Positions 1 through 10,827 are shown, counted from the first letter of the stretch. The stretch is DNA of 64,000 nt from Limnohabitans sp. INBF002 (GCF_027924905.1 NZ_AP027055.1:2294001-2358000), one strand, 5' to 3'. Notes: a model not told the origin generated them from the letters alone. Program-made: numbers and translations.

Positions 1-29
1 TATGAGCGAAGTCATTCGCAAACAAACAA

Positions 30-98
30 GTGCTGCGGGATAAGCCGTAGCGACATTCTGAGCGCAGCGAAGAGGAGCCTAGGCTTATCCCGCAGCAC
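30..98. repeat. Palindromic repeat element A, downstream of uvrA
   Basis: Two 17-nt arms (30-46 and 82-98) are perfect reverse complements and enclose a 35-nt loop (47-81). The loop contains AGCGACATTCTGAGC followed by GCAGCGAAGAGGAGC, which recurs, in reverse orientation, inside the uvrA coding sequence (3675-3714). Eight bases after the right arm is GCCAAAG (107-113), a box also found beside the elements at 10828 and 11007. It lies just past the uvrA stop codon. There is no T-run, so it is not a typical Rho-independent terminator, although the hairpin could still protect or end the uvrA transcript. Confidence 0.8.
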
Positions 99-155
99 GC
101 AACCACGCCAAAGAAACAAGCAGAGCCCCAGAAACGTAGCGCAACAAAAGAAACG

Positions 156-3100
156 TTACGAACGAGCCAACACGGGTTTCAAAGCAACACCCGTGTGCGT
201 CCCCAAAGCCACCACCGCCTCTGGCGTATCGGCCGCCACGATCAAACCACCGCCATCGCCGCCCTCAGGCCCGAGGTCAATGATCCAATCGGCTTCGGCA
301 ATCACATCAAGGTCGTGCTCAATCACCACCACGCTGTGACCGCCATCCACCAAGCGGTGCAACACGCGAATGAGCTTGTCCACGTCGGCCATGTGCAGGC
401 CCACCGTGGGTTCGTCCAACACATACAGCGTGTGCGGTGCTTTGTTGCCTCGGCGCGTCACGTCGTCGCGCACCTTGCTCAACTCGGTCACCAGCTTGAT
501 GCGCTGCGCCTCACCGCCGCTGAGCGTGGGTGAAGGCTGACCCAAGGTGAGGTAACCCAAGCCCACGTCTTTGAGCAGCTGCAAGGGGTGTGCGATGTTG
601 GGCATGGTGGCGAAAAATTCCACTGCCTCGTCCACTTCCATTTGCAACACATCGCCGATGCTCTTACCGCGCCAGCTCACTGCCAAAGTCTCGGGGTTGA
701 AGCGAGCGCCGTGGCAGGTTTCGCATGGCACTTTCACGTCGGGCAAAAAGCTCATCTCAATCGTGCGCAGGCCTTGGCCTTCACACGTGTGGCAACGGCC
801 TTCACCCGTGTTGAAACTGAAGCGTCCTGCGCCGTAGCCGCGCGCTTTGGCTTCAAGTGTTTCGGCAAACAATTTGCGAATCGTGTCCCAAAAACCAATG
901 TAGGTTGCAGGGCATGAACGTGGCGTCTTGCCAATCGGCGTTTGGTCCACCTCCAACACGCGGTCGATGGTTTGATAACCATCAAGCCCCGTGCAGCCAG
1001 ACCATGCCGGATGCTTGCCTTCCTCATCGAGCTTGCGCCCCGCCTGAGTAGAGCGCTGCGCCACCGCAGCCGCCACGTTGTGCAACAGCACATCGCGCGC
1101 GAGGGTGGACTTGCCAGACCCCGATACACCGGTGACCGCGACCAGACGCTTAAGCGGAATCGACACACTCACGTCGCTCAAATTGTGCAGCGATGCCCCC
1201 TCAAGCGACAACCACTGAAGCACAGCAGCCACATCGGTGGCAACGGCTTCAGCAACAGGAGCAGCCGCCTTGCGCTTACCCACCTTCGCGGAGGATGGGG
1301 CGTTGCCGGGTGACGATTTTGGCTCGCCGCATGAGGAACCCGGCAATGCCTCATCCTTCGCAGCGAGCGAGGCAGCAGCAGCGGCGGCTGCAAAAGCAGA
1401 CAGCGCCGCCTCAGAAACAGGCCGCCGCGCCTGCAACGGATGCCGCATCGCATGCAACAGGTAACGCCCCGTCTGAGATTCGCTCTGCGAGGTGATGTCT
1501 TTCACCGAACCCTCACCCATCAAACGCCCGCCGCGCTTACCCGCGCTTGGCCCAATGTCGATGATGTGGTCCGCACGGCGAATGGTGTCTTCGTCGTGTT
1601 CCACCACCACCAGCGTGTTGCCCTTGTCGCTGAGCAAATGCAAGGCGTTCAACAAAATTTGGTTGTCACGCGCATGCAGACCAATCGTAGGCTCGTCCAA
1701 CACATAGCAAACGCCTTGCAAGTTACTACCCAACTGCGCGGCCAAGCGAATGCGTTGCGCCTCGCCACCACTGAGCGTGGGCGCGCCACGGTCGAGCGTG
1801 AGGTAGTTCAAACCGACTTGCTCTAAAAACTCCAAACGGCTCTTGATTTCAGGCAACAGATCGCGTGCGATGTCGGCATCGCGCCCGCTCATGGCTAGCT
1901 TCTCAACCCACTTGCGAATCTCGGTCACGCTCAAACGCGCGATGTCTGTGATGCCCACGCCTGCAAACTTCACGGCACGTGCCGTGGCGTTCAAACGTGT
2001 GCCTTCGCAGGTCGGGCAAGCCACATCGACCAAGTCGTCCACATCAGGTTCGGCAAAGGTTTGCTCGCGGCCTTTTTCTTTGTCGTCACGCACCGAATCG
2101 TCCAACACCTTGCGTTGGTCTTTGTTGAGCTTCACGCCCGTGCCCACACAGTCGGGGCACCAGCCGTGCTTGCTGTTGTATGAGAACAAGCGAGGGTCCA
2201 GCTCGGCATACGAGGTGTCGCACACAGGGCAGGCGCGCTTGGTGGAATACACATCCAAGCGACCAATGCTGTTGGTGTCTGTGCCGGCCTCCATCGCTTC
2301 GCGCAAACCATCAAGTTGACTCAAGACATGCACCACGCCTTTGCCATGTTCTAGTGCGATGGTCAGCGCCAACCGCAAGGCCGTTTCGTTTTGTGCCGAA
2401 ACTTCAAGGCTGGCCACTGGCAGTTCAATGGTGTGCTCTTTGAAACGGTCCAAACGCGGGAAGCCATTGGTCGGCAAGAAGTGACCATCCACGCGCAAGT
2501 GGGTGTAGCCGCGTGGACGCGCCCAATCGGCCAGCTCGGTGTAAACGCCTTTGCGGTTCATCACCAAGGGGCTCATCAGGCCAATGTGTTGACCTTTGAA
2601 CTCGCGCATCAGCTGTGCGGCAATGCGCTCTGCGGTTTGCGGCTGCACGGCGGCACCGTCGTGGGTGCAATGTTGGGTGCCCAGCTTGACGTACAGCAAG
2701 CGCAAGAAATGCCACACCTCAGTGGTCGTGCCCACGGTGGACTTACGCCCCCCGCGGCTTAAGCGCTGCTCAATCGCCACCGTGGGCGGAATGCCATACA
2801 CCGCATCCACCTCGGGGCGACCTGCGGGCTGCACGATGCTGCGCGCGTAAGCGTTAAGGCTTTCTAAATAGCGGCGTTGCCCCTCGTTGAACAAAATATC
2901 AAATGCAAGCGTGGACTTGCCCGAGCCCGACACGCCCGTGATGACGTTGAACTTGCCGCGTGGAATGTTGACGCTCAAGCTTTTGAGGTTGTGCTCTTTG
3001 GCATTGATGATTTGAATCGCGCCATCGGCAACGGATATGCCACGCGCAGCTTTTGCAAACCGAGCCGTGTCTTCAGCAGCCAACAAGCCTGCAGATGCCT

Positions 3101-6100
3101 TCTCGCCATCAATCTCGTACACCACGCCCATCGACGCTGCGTAGTCACGCAAGGCTTTGCCCGTGTGCGACGTGGGGTGCAGGCGTACTTCTTCAGGCGT
3201 GCCTTCGGCGACCAACAAGCCCCCCGCGTCACCGCCTTCGGGCCCGAGGTCAATCAACCAGTCACTGGCACGGATGACGTCGAGGTTGTGTTCAATGACG
3301 ATGAGCGAGTTGCCGTCTTCCAACAAGCGGCGCATGGCGCGCATGAGTTTGGCAATGTCGTCAAAGTGCAAGCCGGTGGTGGGCTCGTCAAACAAAAACA
3401 GCACACCCTTTTTAGCCAGCGTCTGGCGACTCGATGTTTTCGCTTTGGCAGCCTCGGCCAAGAAGCCAGCGAGCTTCAAGCGCTGTGCTTCGCCACCACT
3501 CAAGGTCGGCACGGGTTGGCCCAGCTTCACATAGTCCAAGCCCACATCGACGATGGGTTGCAAAGTGCGTACTACTTCGCGGTCACTCGCAAAAATTTCC
3601 AACGCTTCACCCACAGTCAGCTCCAGCACGTCCGCCACATTGAGGAAGACGCTGGTTGTCGCTGGGGCAGCACTGCCTTGCTCCTCTTCGCTTTGCTCAG
3701 AATGTCGCTGCGTCAGCACTGCCCCAGCGCCAACCGGCTTTTTGCGCTCGATGCGGACTTCTAGGATTTCTGGACGGTAACGTTGTCCATTGCAGTCTTG
3801 GCAGCGAAGGTAGACATCGCTTAAAAACTGCATCTCAACGTGTTCAAAGCCTGAACCACCGCAGGTGGGGCAGCGGCCATCGCCGCTGTTGAAGCTGAAC
3901 TTTGAGGCGGTGTAGCCTCGTTGCTTGGACAGTGGTGCCACCGCGAAAATTTCGCGCACAGCGTCCCACGCGCCCACATAACTGGCGGGGTTGGAGCGTG
4001 CGGTTTTGCCGATGGGCGATTGGTCCACAAACACCACATCGCTCAGGTAGTCCGCACCTAACAAACGGTCATGTGCACCTGGTGTTTCGGTGGCGCGGCC
4101 ATAGTGGCGTAGCAACGCTGGCGTGAGCACATCTTGAATCAGGGTCGACTTGCCCGAACCGCTGACGCCGGTGATGCACACCAAGCGTTGCAGCGGGAAC
4201 TCGATGCTCAGGTTTTGCAGGTTGTGCTCGCGCGCACCTTCGAGAATCAGGCGTGGCGTGTTGTCGGTGACCAAGCGCTTAAGCCCAAGGCCAATGGTTT
4301 TGCGGGCACCCAAGTACGCGCCCGTCAAGGTATCAGCCGACTTCAAAGCTTCGGTGGTGCCGTCAAACACAATCTGCCCGCCCTTCACGCCTGGGCCTGG
4401 GCCCATGTCGATGATGCGGTCGGCGCACATCATCACCGCGGGGTCGTGTTCCACCACCACCAGCGTGTTGCCTGCATTGCGCAAGCGCAGCATGGCTTCG
4501 TTGATGCGGCTCATGTCGCGCGGGTGCAAGCCAATGCTGGGCTCGTCCAGCACAAACAAGGTATTGACCAGCGAGGTGCCGAGTGCCGTGGTGAGGTTGA
4601 TGCGCTGCACTTCACCGCCGCTGAGTGTGCGGCTTTGGCGGTCGAGGGTGAGGTAGCCAATGCCCACATCGCTGAGGTATCTCAAGCGCGTGCGAATTTC
4701 GTCCATCAACAAATGCAAGGCTTGTGCGTCAGCACCGGCCACATCCACTTGTGTGCTGTTGAAGAACTGGTGCAGCTTGTCGATGGGCAAGAGCATCAAG
4801 TCATGCAGGCACAAGCCTGGCATGGCTTCGAGTTGCGCACGGCTCCATTGCACGCCTTGCGGCATGAAGCGCTTGGCCGGTGGCAGCACAGCGTCGGCAT
4901 GTTCTTTGGTGCCGATGCGCCACAACAAACTGTCGGTTTTCAAACGCGCGCCTGCACAAGTGCCACATGGTGTGTAACTGCGGTACTTGGACAGCAGCAC
5001 GCGAATATGCATCTTGTAGGACTTGCTCTCCAAGTATTCAAAGAAGCGTTTGACGCCGTACCACTGGTGGTTCCACTTGCCTTTCCACAAAGGCGAACCG
5101 TGGATGACCCAGTCTTTGTGCTCTTGGCTCAGCTTGTACCAAGGCGTGTCACGCGGAATGCCTTCGGCTTCGGCGTGGCGCATCAGGTCGTCTTGGGTTT
5201 CTTTCCACGCTGGGGTTTGGATGGTTTTGATGGCCCCTGCACGCAAGGTGAGCTTGTCGTTCGGAATCACCAAGCCGTAGTCCACGCCAATCACGCGGCC
5301 AAAACCACGACAGGTTTCGCACGCACCCACAGCAGAGTTGAACGAGAACATCGAAGGAATAGGGTCGCTGTAACGCAAGTCACTGTCGGGGCAATGCAGC
5401 CCGGTGGAGAAGCGCCAGAGTTCAGGCGTGGCTTCGGCGTCCAATGACCAATACACATTCAAGCGGCCACCGCCGCGCTTGATGGCCAGCTCAATGGCTT
5501 CCACCACGCGGGCTTGTTCGGTGTTGCCGAGTTTGAAGCGGTCAGCCACCACATCCAGCAATTTGCGTGGCCCTGTCGGCGTGGCCACTTCGCGCTCGGC
5601 GTGGACGCGGGTGAAGCCACTGGCGCTCAACCACTGCTCGACTTCGGCGGCTGTGGTGTTGGCAGGCAACTCCACGGGGAAGGTCATGATGAGGCGTGGG
5701 TCTTGCGGCTGTGCCGCGCAGCGACGTTGCAGCTCGGCATAAATGCTTTGCGGCGTGTCGTGCTGTACGGGCTGTGCAGTTTGGCGGTCAAACAAATGGC
5801 CAGCGCGCGCGATGAGCAACTTCAAATGGTCGTTCAGCTCCGTCATCGTGCCCACGGTGGAGCGCGAGCTGCGCACGGGGTTGGTTTGGTCAATCGCAAT
5901 CGCGGGGGGCACACCCTCCACCTTATCGACGGCGGGGCGGTCCATGCGGTCTAGAAACTGTCGCGCGTAGGCACTGAAGGTCTCTACATAGCGGCGCTGG
6001 CCCTCGGCGTACAAGGTGTCAAACACCAAACTCGACTTGCCCGAACCACTGGGGCCGGTGACCACGGTGAGCTCGCCCGTGCGAATGTCGAGGTCTAAGT

Positions 6101-6149
6101 TTTTGAGGTTGTGTTGGCGAGCGCCACGAATGCGGATGGTGCCTGTCAT
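156..6149 (-). CDS. uvrA: Tandem-fused (double-length) UvrA excinuclease ABC ATPase
   Basis: UvrA is the damage-recognition ATPase of nucleotide excision repair and works with UvrB and UvrC. This protein has 1,997 residues, about twice the usual ~940, because two complete UvrA units are joined (about 1-1025 and 1040-1997). Each unit has two ABC modules. I see four Walker A motifs (GPSGSGKSS near 32, then three GVSGSGKST), four signatures ([44 protein letters not shown]) and CxxC zinc modules in both halves. Residues about 805-835 are encoded by a palindromic repeat (3651-3738) and contain RHSEQSEEE. An Ala/Ser-rich linker in the second half spans another palindrome (1288-1361). Long fused UvrA proteins are known in Burkholderiales. 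Whether this is the only uvrA in the genome cannot be told from the window. Confidence 0.95.
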   Translation of the reverse strand: MTGTIRIRGARQHNLKNLDLDIRTGELTVVTGPSGSGKSSLVFDTLYAEGQRRYVETFSAYARQFLDRMDRPAVDKVEGVPPAIAIDQTNPVRSSRSTVGTMTELNDHLKLLIARAGHLFDRQTAQPVQHDTPQSIYAELQRRCAAQPQDPRLIMTFPVELPANTTAAEVEQWLSASGFTRVHAEREVATPTGPRKLLDVVADRFKLGNTEQARVVEAIELAIKRGGGRLNVYWSLDAEATPELWRFSTGLHCPDSDLRYSDPIPSMFSFNSAVGACETCRGFGRVIGVDYGLVIPNDKLTLRAGAIKTIQTPAWKETQDDLMRHAEAEGIPRDTPWYKLSQEHKDWVIHGSPLWKGKWNHQWYGVKRFFEYLESKSYKMHIRVLLSKYRSYTPCGTCAGARLKTDSLLWRIGTKEHADAVLPPAKRFMPQGVQWSRAQLEAMPGLCLHDLMLLPIDKLHQFFNSTQVDVAGADAQALHLLMDEIRTRLRYLSDVGIGYLTLDRQSRTLSGGEVQRINLTTALGTSLVNTLFVLDEPSIGLHPRDMSRINEAMLRLRNAGNTLVVVEHDPAVMMCADRIIDMGPGPGVKGGQIVFDGTTEALKSADTLTGAYLGARKTIGLGLKRLVTDNTPRLILEGAREHNLQNLSIEFPLQRLVCITGVSGSGKSTLIQDVLTPALLRHYGRATETPGAHDRLLGADYLSDVVFVDQSPIGKTARSNPASYVGAWDAVREIFAVAPLSKQRGYTASKFSFNSGDGRCPTCGGSGFEHVEMQFLSDVYLRCQDCNGQRYRPEILEVRIERKKPVGAGAVLTQRHSEQSEEEQGSAAPATTSVFLNVADVLELTVGEALEIFASDREVVRTLQPIVDVGLDYVKLGQPVPTLSGGEAQRLKLAGFLAEAAKAKTSSRQTLAKKGVLFLFDEPTTGLHFDDIAKLMRAMRRLLEDGNSLIVIEHNLDVIRASDWLIDLGPEGGDAGGLLVAEGTPEEVRLHPTSHTGKALRDYAASMGVVYEIDGEKASAGLLAAEDTARFAKAARGISVADGAIQIINAKEHNLKSLSVNIPRGKFNVITGVSGSGKSTLAFDILFNEGQRRYLESLNAYARSIVQPAGRPEVDAVYGIPPTVAIEQRLSRGGRKSTVGTTTEVWHFLRLLYVKLGTQHCTHDGAAVQPQTAERIAAQLMREFKGQHIGLMSPLVMNRKGVYTELADWARPRGYTHLRVDGHFLPTNGFPRLDRFKEHTIELPVASLEVSAQNETALRLALTIALEHGKGVVHVLSQLDGLREAMEAGTDTNSIGRLDVYSTKRACPVCDTSYAELDPRLFSYNSKHGWCPDCVGTGVKLNKDQRKVLDDSVRDDKEKGREQTFAEPDVDDLVDVACPTCEGTRLNATARAVKFAGVGITDIARLSVTEIRKWVEKLAMSGRDADIARDLLPEIKSRLEFLEQVGLNYLTLDRGAPTLSGGEAQRIRLAAQLGSNLQGVCYVLDEPTIGLHARDNQILLNALHLLSDKGNTLVVVEHDEDTIRRADHIIDIGPSAGKRGGRLMGEGSVKDITSQSESQTGRYLLHAMRHPLQARRPVSEAALSAFAAAAAAASLAAKDEALPGSSCGEPKSSPGNAPSSAKVGKRKAAAPVAEAVATDVAAVLQWLSLEGASLHNLSDVSVSIPLKRLVAVTGVSGSGKSTLARDVLLHNVAAAVAQRSTQAGRKLDEEGKHPAWSGCTGLDGYQTIDRVLEVDQTPIGKTPRSCPATYIGFWDTIRKLFAETLEAKARGYGAGRFSFNTGEGRCHTCEGQGLRTIEMSFLPDVKVPCETCHGARFNPETLAVSWRGKSIGDVLQMEVDEAVEFFATMPNIAHPLQLLKDVGLGYLTLGQPSPTLSGGEAQRIKLVTELSKVRDDVTRRGNKAPHTLYVLDEPTVGLHMADVDKLIRVLHRLVDGGHSVVVIEHDLDVIAEADWIIDLGPEGGDGGGLIVAADTPEAVVALGTHTGVALKPVLARS
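1288..1361. repeat. Palindromic repeat C inside uvrA (second half)
   Basis: Arms of 24 nt at 1288-1311 and 1338-1361 match as reverse complements at 21 positions and enclose a 26-nt loop (1312-1337). It lies in the uvrA reading frame and encodes most of the linker [19 protein letters not shown] before the last ABC module. Arm and loop lengths match those of the elements at 10828 and 11007, but the loop sequence is only loosely related (GCGGCGAGCC on the minus strand). It was read as an in-frame insertion because the residues are low complexity and fall between conserved domains. Confidence 0.65.
3651..3738. repeat. Palindromic repeat B inside uvrA (first half)
   Basis: The 24-nt arms 3651-3674 and 3715-3738 pair at 20 positions around a 40-nt loop. 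Read on the minus strand, the loop contains AGCGACATTCTGAGC then AAAGCGAAGAGGAGC, nearly identical to the loop of element A at 47-81, while the arms are unrelated to those of A. It is in frame in uvrA and adds roughly 27-30 residues ([19 protein letters not shown]) just before [17 protein letters not shown], a stretch conserved in ordinary UvrA proteins. This indicates insertion of a repeat into the gene without loss of frame. Confidence 0.8.
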
Positions 6150-6253
6150 GGCTGGACCTTTTGTAGTGTGGCAAATATTCTAGAGAGTCGCACAGTTCCA
6201 GCCCGCCGTCGGGGCATTACCTAACCTTAAGCATTCAATCGACCCACAAAAGC

Positions 6254-6282
6254 AAAACGCCACGGACTGGCCGTGGCGTTTT
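6254..6282 (-). terminator. Hairpin terminator after the small membrane protein gene
   Basis: The inverted repeat AAAACGCCACGG / CCGTGGCGTTTT surrounds a 5-nt loop, with T-rich sequence on the minus-strand exit side. It follows the stop codon of the 60-residue gene and precedes uvrA. The A/T flanks on both sides mean it could act in either direction. Confidence 0.75.
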
Positions 6283-6303
6283 GACGAGCGAAGTAACGAA
6301 AAA

Positions 6304-6486
6304 TTACTTGGCAGCAGAAGCGTCTGCAGACGCACCCGAGGCAGCGCCAGAAGCGGCTTCCGCAGGGGCGTGGATGGCTTCATCGCCATGTTTTTCGCCG
6401 CCCATGTCCAAGCTGTTGCCGCCTTTGAAGATGACAAACATGGCCAGTGCCGCGAAGATGACGAAACCTACAAAAATTTTCAACAT
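6304..6486 (-). CDS. Small single-span membrane protein, function unknown
   Basis: This 60-residue protein has an N-terminal hydrophobic segment (LKIFVGFVIFAALAMFVIFKGG, about residues 2-23) and an Ala/Ser-rich tail ending GASADASAAK. A GGAG ribosome site lies 7 nt before the ATG, and the gene is bracketed by a terminator on each side, which suggests a real monocistronic gene. The N terminus could be a membrane anchor with the tail in the periplasm. I do not recognise a family. Confidence 0.65.
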   Translation of the reverse strand: MLKIFVGFVIFAALAMFVIFKGGNSLDMGGEKHGDEAIHAPAEAASGAASGASADASAAK

Positions 6487-6506
6487 ATCAAATCTCCGAA
6501 ATCAGT

Positions 6507-6531
6507 AAAAAGCCCTCCACCAGGGAGGGCT
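6507..6531 (-). terminator. Rho-independent terminator of the MHS transporter gene
   Basis: On the minus strand GCCCTCC and GGAGGGC form a stem around a short loop, followed by a run of five T. It lies about 40 nt after the transporter stop codon. A second GC-rich palindrome (CACCCGGG/CCCGGGTG, about 6540-6560) sits between the two. Confidence 0.85.
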
Positions 6532-6570
6532 CGAATGTAGCACCCGGGTCACCCCGGGTGGCTGACATGC

Positions 6571-8229
6571 TTAGTCGTCAGCGTAGATGTCGACGTCTTT
6601 GGTTTCTTTCACAAAGATCATGCCGATGACGAAGGTCATACCCGCGATGATGATGGGATACCACAAGCCGTTGTACATATTGCCGGTCTGCGCCACGATC
6701 GCGAAAGCGGTGGTGGGCAGCAAGCCGCCGAACCAGCCGTTACCGATGTGATAAGGCAGAGACATAGAGGTGTAACGGATACGTGTGGGGAACATTTCCA
6801 CCAACATCGCAGCGATTGGGCCGTAAACCATGGTCACCAAAATCACCAAGTAAGTGAGGATGATGGTGATCTTGACTTGGTCCACTTTGGCTGGATCAGC
6901 CTTGGCTGGGTAGCCGGCGGCTTTCAAAGCCTCAGCAACTGCTTTGCGGAACTCAGCAGACTTGGCCTTGGCTTCGTCAGCTGGCAAACCTTTAGAGCTG
7001 TAGCTGGCGATTTCGACTTCGCCGATCTTGATGGTGGCTGGCGTACCAGCAGCACCTGCCGTGTTTTCATAGCTCACAGAGCTAGAAGCCAACACTTGCT
7101 TAGCGATGTCGCATGAGCTAGTGAACTTCACAGTGCCTGTGGGGTTGAACTGGAACGAGCACTCAGCAGCGTCAGCGGTCACAACCACTTTGTTCTTTTG
7201 TTGTGCAGCGTACAAGTCTGGGTTAGCAGCCTTGGTCAGCGCTTCAAACACAGGGAAGTAAGTCAACACAGCCAACAAGCAGCCCAACATGATGATGGGC
7301 TTGCGGCCAATCTTGTCAGACAACGAGCCGAAGACGATGAAGAATGGTGTACCGATCAACAAAGACACCGCCACCAAGATGTTGGCTGTCGCGCCGTCCA
7401 CTTTCAACGCTTGTGTCAAGAAGAACAAAGCGTAGAACTGACCCGAGTACCACACCACAGCTTGACCTGCAGTCAAACCGATCAGGGCCAAGATCACGAT
7501 CTTCAGGTTTTTCCATTGGCCGAAAGATTCGGTCAGAGGTGCCTTAGAAGTTTTGCCTTCCGCTTTCATTTTCACGAAAGCAGGTGACTCGTTCATCGAC
7601 AAACGGATGTAGACCGACACGGCCAACAACGCGATAGACACGATGAACGGCACACGCCAGCCCCACTCGGCAAATGCTTCTTCGCCGATAGCAGTACGTG
7701 TACCCAAGATCACCATCAACGACAGGAACAAGCCCAAGGTCGCAGTGGTTTGAATCCAAGAGGTGTAAGCGCCACGCTTGTCGTGAGGCGCGTGTTCAGC
7801 CACATACGTAGCCGCACCACCGTACTCACCACCCAAAGCCAGACCTTGCAGCAAACGCAAGCAGATCAAGATCACAGGAGCAGCGACACCAATGCTGGCG
7901 TAATTAGGCAAGATACCCACGATGAAGGTGGACAAGCCCATGATCAGGATCGTCACCAAGAAGGTGTACTTGCGACCAATCATGTCGCCCAAGCGGCCAA
8001 AGAAGATCGCGCCAAAAGGACGCACGATGAAACCAGCCGCGAAAGCCAGCAGTGCGAAGATGAACGCAGAGCCTTCATCCAAACCGCTGAAGAACTGCTT
8101 CGCAATAATTGCAGCGAGTGAACCGTACAGGTAAAAGTCGTACCACTCGAAAACGGTACCTAATGAAGAAGCGAAGATCACCTTCTTTTCTTCAGCTGAC
8201 ATCGGGCGATTGACGTCTAGTGTTGCCAT
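6571..8229 (-). CDS. MHS-type major facilitator transporter with a large inserted loop
   Basis: This is a proton-coupled inner-membrane transporter of the metabolite:H+ symporter group (ShiA/ProP-like), 552 residues against about 430-450 for most relatives. Family signatures are visible: GTVFEWYDFYLYG at the first span, RPFGAIFFGRLGDMIGRK in the loop after span 2, GGEYGGAATYVAEHAP, and FPTRIRYTSMSLPYHIGNGWFGG near the C terminus. The extra length is a hydrophilic block at about 335-450 containing two Cys, between the spans near FPVFEAL and ITIILTYLVILV. The ATG is preceded by GGAGAC. The divergent neighbour is the acetate symporter operon, so a small organic acid is a plausible substrate, but this is inference. 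Confidence 0.88.
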   Translation of the reverse strand: MATLDVNRPMSAEEKKVIFASSLGTVFEWYDFYLYGSLAAIIAKQFFSGLDEGSAFIFALLAFAAGFIVRPFGAIFFGRLGDMIGRKYTFLVTILIMGLSTFIVGILPNYASIGVAAPVILICLRLLQGLALGGEYGGAATYVAEHAPHDKRGAYTSWIQTTATLGLFLSLMVILGTRTAIGEEAFAEWGWRVPFIVSIALLAVSVYIRLSMNESPAFVKMKAEGKTSKAPLTESFGQWKNLKIVILALIGLTAGQAVVWYSGQFYALFFLTQALKVDGATANILVAVSLLIGTPFFIVFGSLSDKIGRKPIIMLGCLLAVLTYFPVFEALTKAANPDLYAAQQKNKVVVTADAAECSFQFNPTGTVKFTSSCDIAKQVLASSSVSYENTAGAAGTPATIKIGEVEIASYSSKGLPADEAKAKSAEFRKAVAEALKAAGYPAKADPAKVDQVKITIILTYLVILVTMVYGPIAAMLVEMFPTRIRYTSMSLPYHIGNGWFGGLLPTTAFAIVAQTGNMYNGLWYPIIIAGMTFVIGMIFVKETKDVDIYADD

Positions 8230-8624
8230 GTTTTTTGTCTCCTTAGACTTTTTGATTGCAGCCCCTAGGCAGCGGCTGTGGCGGCAACTATCTGTGTGCT
8301 AACTGACCGTTTTCTGACGCCCCATGACAGAACAAATACTGCTCAAAAAACACAAAACATCAAAACCGAGTAGAAACCCTTTGCTGTTTTTTCTACATGC
8401 GGAATTCGGTTCCAAATTGGACTATAAAACATGAAATAACTCACCCTTGAGCGTAGGGGTTTACACCGACAAAATTTGTTTATTTTTTAAGCATTTCCCT
8501 CTGAAAACAAAGAGTTTGCCCCTATAGCGCGTAAGGACTTGGTCAGTCCCCCTTTCCACAATGGATCAGTCAATGAAGGAAGCATCCTTCTTGCGTTTTT
8601 CAATAACCCAAATGGGAGATAACA
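8230..8624. other. Divergent intergenic region, MHS transporter / yjcH
   Basis: This 395-bp region is AT-rich compared with its surroundings and must hold the promoters of both flanking genes. A GGGAG ribosome site stands before the yjcH ATG. I could not assign a convincing -35/-10 pair or a sigma-54 site. Confidence 0.5.
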
Positions 8625-8933
8625 ATGAGTGATCCAGTGGTCGACAAGATCCAGAACCACCCGAAATACAAAGAGCTGCGCGCCAAGCGCGGTGGCTTCG
8701 GTTGGTTCCTCGCCGTGTTGATGTTGGTCGTGTACTACGGCTACATCGCATTGATTGCATTTAACAAACCTTTCCTCGCACAACCTATCGGTGCAGGCGT
8801 CACAACCATCGGTATTCCATTGGGCATGGGCGTGATCATTTTCACCATCGTGATCACCGGCATCTATGTGAACCGCGCGAACAGCGAATACGACACGTTG
8901 ACCAAGGAAATCTTGGAGGACGCAACCAAATGA
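8625..8933 (+). CDS. yjcH: DUF485 inner-membrane protein, ActP partner
   Basis: This is a 102-residue protein of the YjcH/DUF485 family, with two membrane spans (about 25-47 and 58-80) and a short N-terminal segment starting [17 protein letters not shown], typical of the family. In many proteobacteria yjcH lies directly before actP and is co-transcribed with it; its biochemical role is not settled. Here its stop overlaps the actP start by 4 nt, indicating translational coupling. Confidence 0.93.
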   Translation: MSDPVVDKIQNHPKYKELRAKRGGFGWFLAVLMLVVYYGYIALIAFNKPFLAQPIGAGVTTIGIPLGMGVIIFTIVITGIYVNRANSEYDTLTKEILEDATK

Positions 8934-10723
8934 AAAAAATCTCCACACTCTTAGGCGCTGTCTTGGCGCTGTCTGCAGGCACCGTCTTCGCAGCAGGTGC
9001 TGACTTGGGTGAAACCACCAAACAAGCCACCAACTGGACCGCCATCGTCATGTTCGGCGCATTCGTGATTGCCACTTTGGGCATCACCAAATGGGCTGCG
9101 GCCAAAACCAAATCTGCAGCGGACTTCTACACCGCAGGTGGCGGCATCACCGGCTTCCAAAACGGCTTGGCGATTGCGGGCGACTACATGTCTGCCGCGT
9201 CGTTCCTCGGTATTTCCGCTGCTGTGATGGCATCGGGCTATGACGGTTTGATCTACTCCATCGGCTTTTTGGTCGGCTGGCCAGTGATCACCTTCTTGAT
9301 GGCTGAGCGTCTGCGCAACTTGGGCAAATTCACATTTGCTGACGTGGCAGGCTACCGCTTCGCTCAAACCCCTATCCGCGCCTTTGCTGCTTCTGGCACT
9401 TTGGTGGTGGTGGCTTTCTATTTGATCGCTCAAATGGTGGGCGCTGGTTCATTGATCAAGCTGTTGTTTGGTTTGGACTACTGGATCGCCGTGGTGTTGG
9501 TCGGTGCATTGATGATGGTGTACGTGTTGTTCGGCGGCATGACTGCCACGACATGGGTGCAAATTATCAAAGCCATCATGCTGCTCGCCGGTGTGACCTT
9601 CATGGCCTTCATGGTCTTGGCTCAATTCGGTTTCAGCCCTGAAGCTCTGTTCGCCAAAGGCGTTGAAGTGAAAACAGCCTTGGCTGGCGTGGCGAAAGAA
9701 GCTGCCATTGCAGCGGCCACCGCCTCTGCAGCTGCCGCAGCCACACCTGAAGCCGCTGCCGCTGCATCTGCTGCGTTGGACAAAGCCAATGCAACGGACG
9801 CAGCCAAAGTGGGCATGTCCATCATGGGCCCTGGCGGCTTCATCAAGGACCCGATCTCTGCCATCTCTTTCGGTATGGCTTTGATGTTCGGTACTGCTGG
9901 TTTGCCACACATCTTGATGCGCTTCTTCACGGTGCCTGACGCCAAAGAAGCTCGCAAATCTGTGTTCTGGGCAACCACATGGATTGGCTACTTCTACGTG
10001 TTGATCTTCATCATCGGTTTCGGCGCCATCACCTTGGTGATCACCAACCCTGAATTGAATGCGCAACTCAAAGCCGGTGGCGCCAACATGGCGGCTGTGC
10101 TGGTGGCTAAGGCTGTTGGCGGCGACGTGTTCTTCGGCTTCATCTCTGCCGTGGCCTTCGCAACCATCTTGGCTGTGGTGGCTGGCTTGACCTTGTCTGG
10201 CGCATCCGCTGTGTCACACGACTTGTACGCCACGGTGTTCAAGAAGGGCAACGCTGACAGCGCTTCTGAATTGCGCGTGTCTCGCATCACGACCTTGGCG
10301 CTTGGCGTTGTGGCTGTGGTGTTGGGCATTGCGTTTGAGAAGCAAAACATCGCCTTCATGGTGGCCTTGGCTTTCGCGATTGCCGCGTCTGCTAACTTCC
10401 CTGTGTTGTTCATGTCTGTGTTGTGGAAAGATTGCACGACCAAAGGTGCCGTGATTGGTGGCTTCTTGGGCTTGATCTCTTCTGTGGCTTTGACCGTGGT
10501 GTCGCCTTCTGTGTGGGAAGCCGCACTGGGCAACCCCAAAGGTTCAGCATGGTTCCCTTATGCCTCACCTGCCTTGTTCTCTATGACCATCGGCTTCGTG
10601 GGTATCTGGTTGTTCTCCATCTTGGACAACAGCGAACAAGCCAAGAAAGAGCGCGCAGCGTTCGCCGCACAACAAGTGCGTTCGGAAACTGGCTACGGCG
10701 CTTCTGGCGCATCGGGTCACTAA
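8930..10723 (+). CDS. actP: Cation/acetate symporter ActP
   Basis: This is a sodium:solute symporter family protein that takes up acetate and other short monocarboxylates. The 597 residues start with a probable signal peptide ([22 protein letters not shown]), then family motifs [55 protein letters not shown], and [20 protein letters not shown]-like sequence late in the protein. Compared with the ~550-residue enterobacterial protein, an Ala-rich segment of about 45 residues is inserted at about 245-290, between two spans. It is coupled to yjcH and followed by a strong terminator. Confidence 0.95.
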   Translation: MKKISTLLGAVLALSAGTVFAAGADLGETTKQATNWTAIVMFGAFVIATLGITKWAAAKTKSAADFYTAGGGITGFQNGLAIAGDYMSAASFLGISAAVMASGYDGLIYSIGFLVGWPVITFLMAERLRNLGKFTFADVAGYRFAQTPIRAFAASGTLVVVAFYLIAQMVGAGSLIKLLFGLDYWIAVVLVGALMMVYVLFGGMTATTWVQIIKAIMLLAGVTFMAFMVLAQFGFSPEALFAKGVEVKTALAGVAKEAAIAAATASAAAAATPEAAAAASAALDKANATDAAKVGMSIMGPGGFIKDPISAISFGMALMFGTAGLPHILMRFFTVPDAKEARKSVFWATTWIGYFYVLIFIIGFGAITLVITNPELNAQLKAGGANMAAVLVAKAVGGDVFFGFISAVAFATILAVVAGLTLSGASAVSHDLYATVFKKGNADSASELRVSRITTLALGVVAVVLGIAFEKQNIAFMVALAFAIAASANFPVLFMSVLWKDCTTKGAVIGGFLGLISSVALTVVSPSVWEAALGNPKGSAWFPYASPALFSMTIGFVGIWLFSILDNSEQAKKERAAFAAQQVRSETGYGASGASGH

Positions 10724-10765
10724 GACCTTGGGTTCTGAGTCCTTCGGGGCTCAGTCCTCTAAGAA

Positions 10766-10790
10766 CCGAGCATTCGTGCTCGGTTTTTTT
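10766..10790 (+). terminator. Rho-independent terminator of yjcH-actP
   Basis: CCGAGCA-TTCG-TGCTCGG is a perfect 7-bp stem with a stable TTCG tetraloop, followed by seven T. It lies about 45 nt after the actP stop codon. Confidence 0.95.
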
Positions 10791-10827
10791 ATGTCTGTTT
10801 GTTTTTGATATTTGCTTTGGCTGAGAT

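Noticed and set aside
2877-3764. Long plus-strand open frame of 295 codons opposite uvrA
   Set aside because: It is antisense to conserved UvrA motifs and low in recognisable protein features; a shadow caused by codon bias.
4134-5447. Plus-strand open frame of 437 codons opposite uvrA
   Set aside because: Antisense to the first UvrA half; His/Ala/Val-rich translation typical of reverse-frame shadows.
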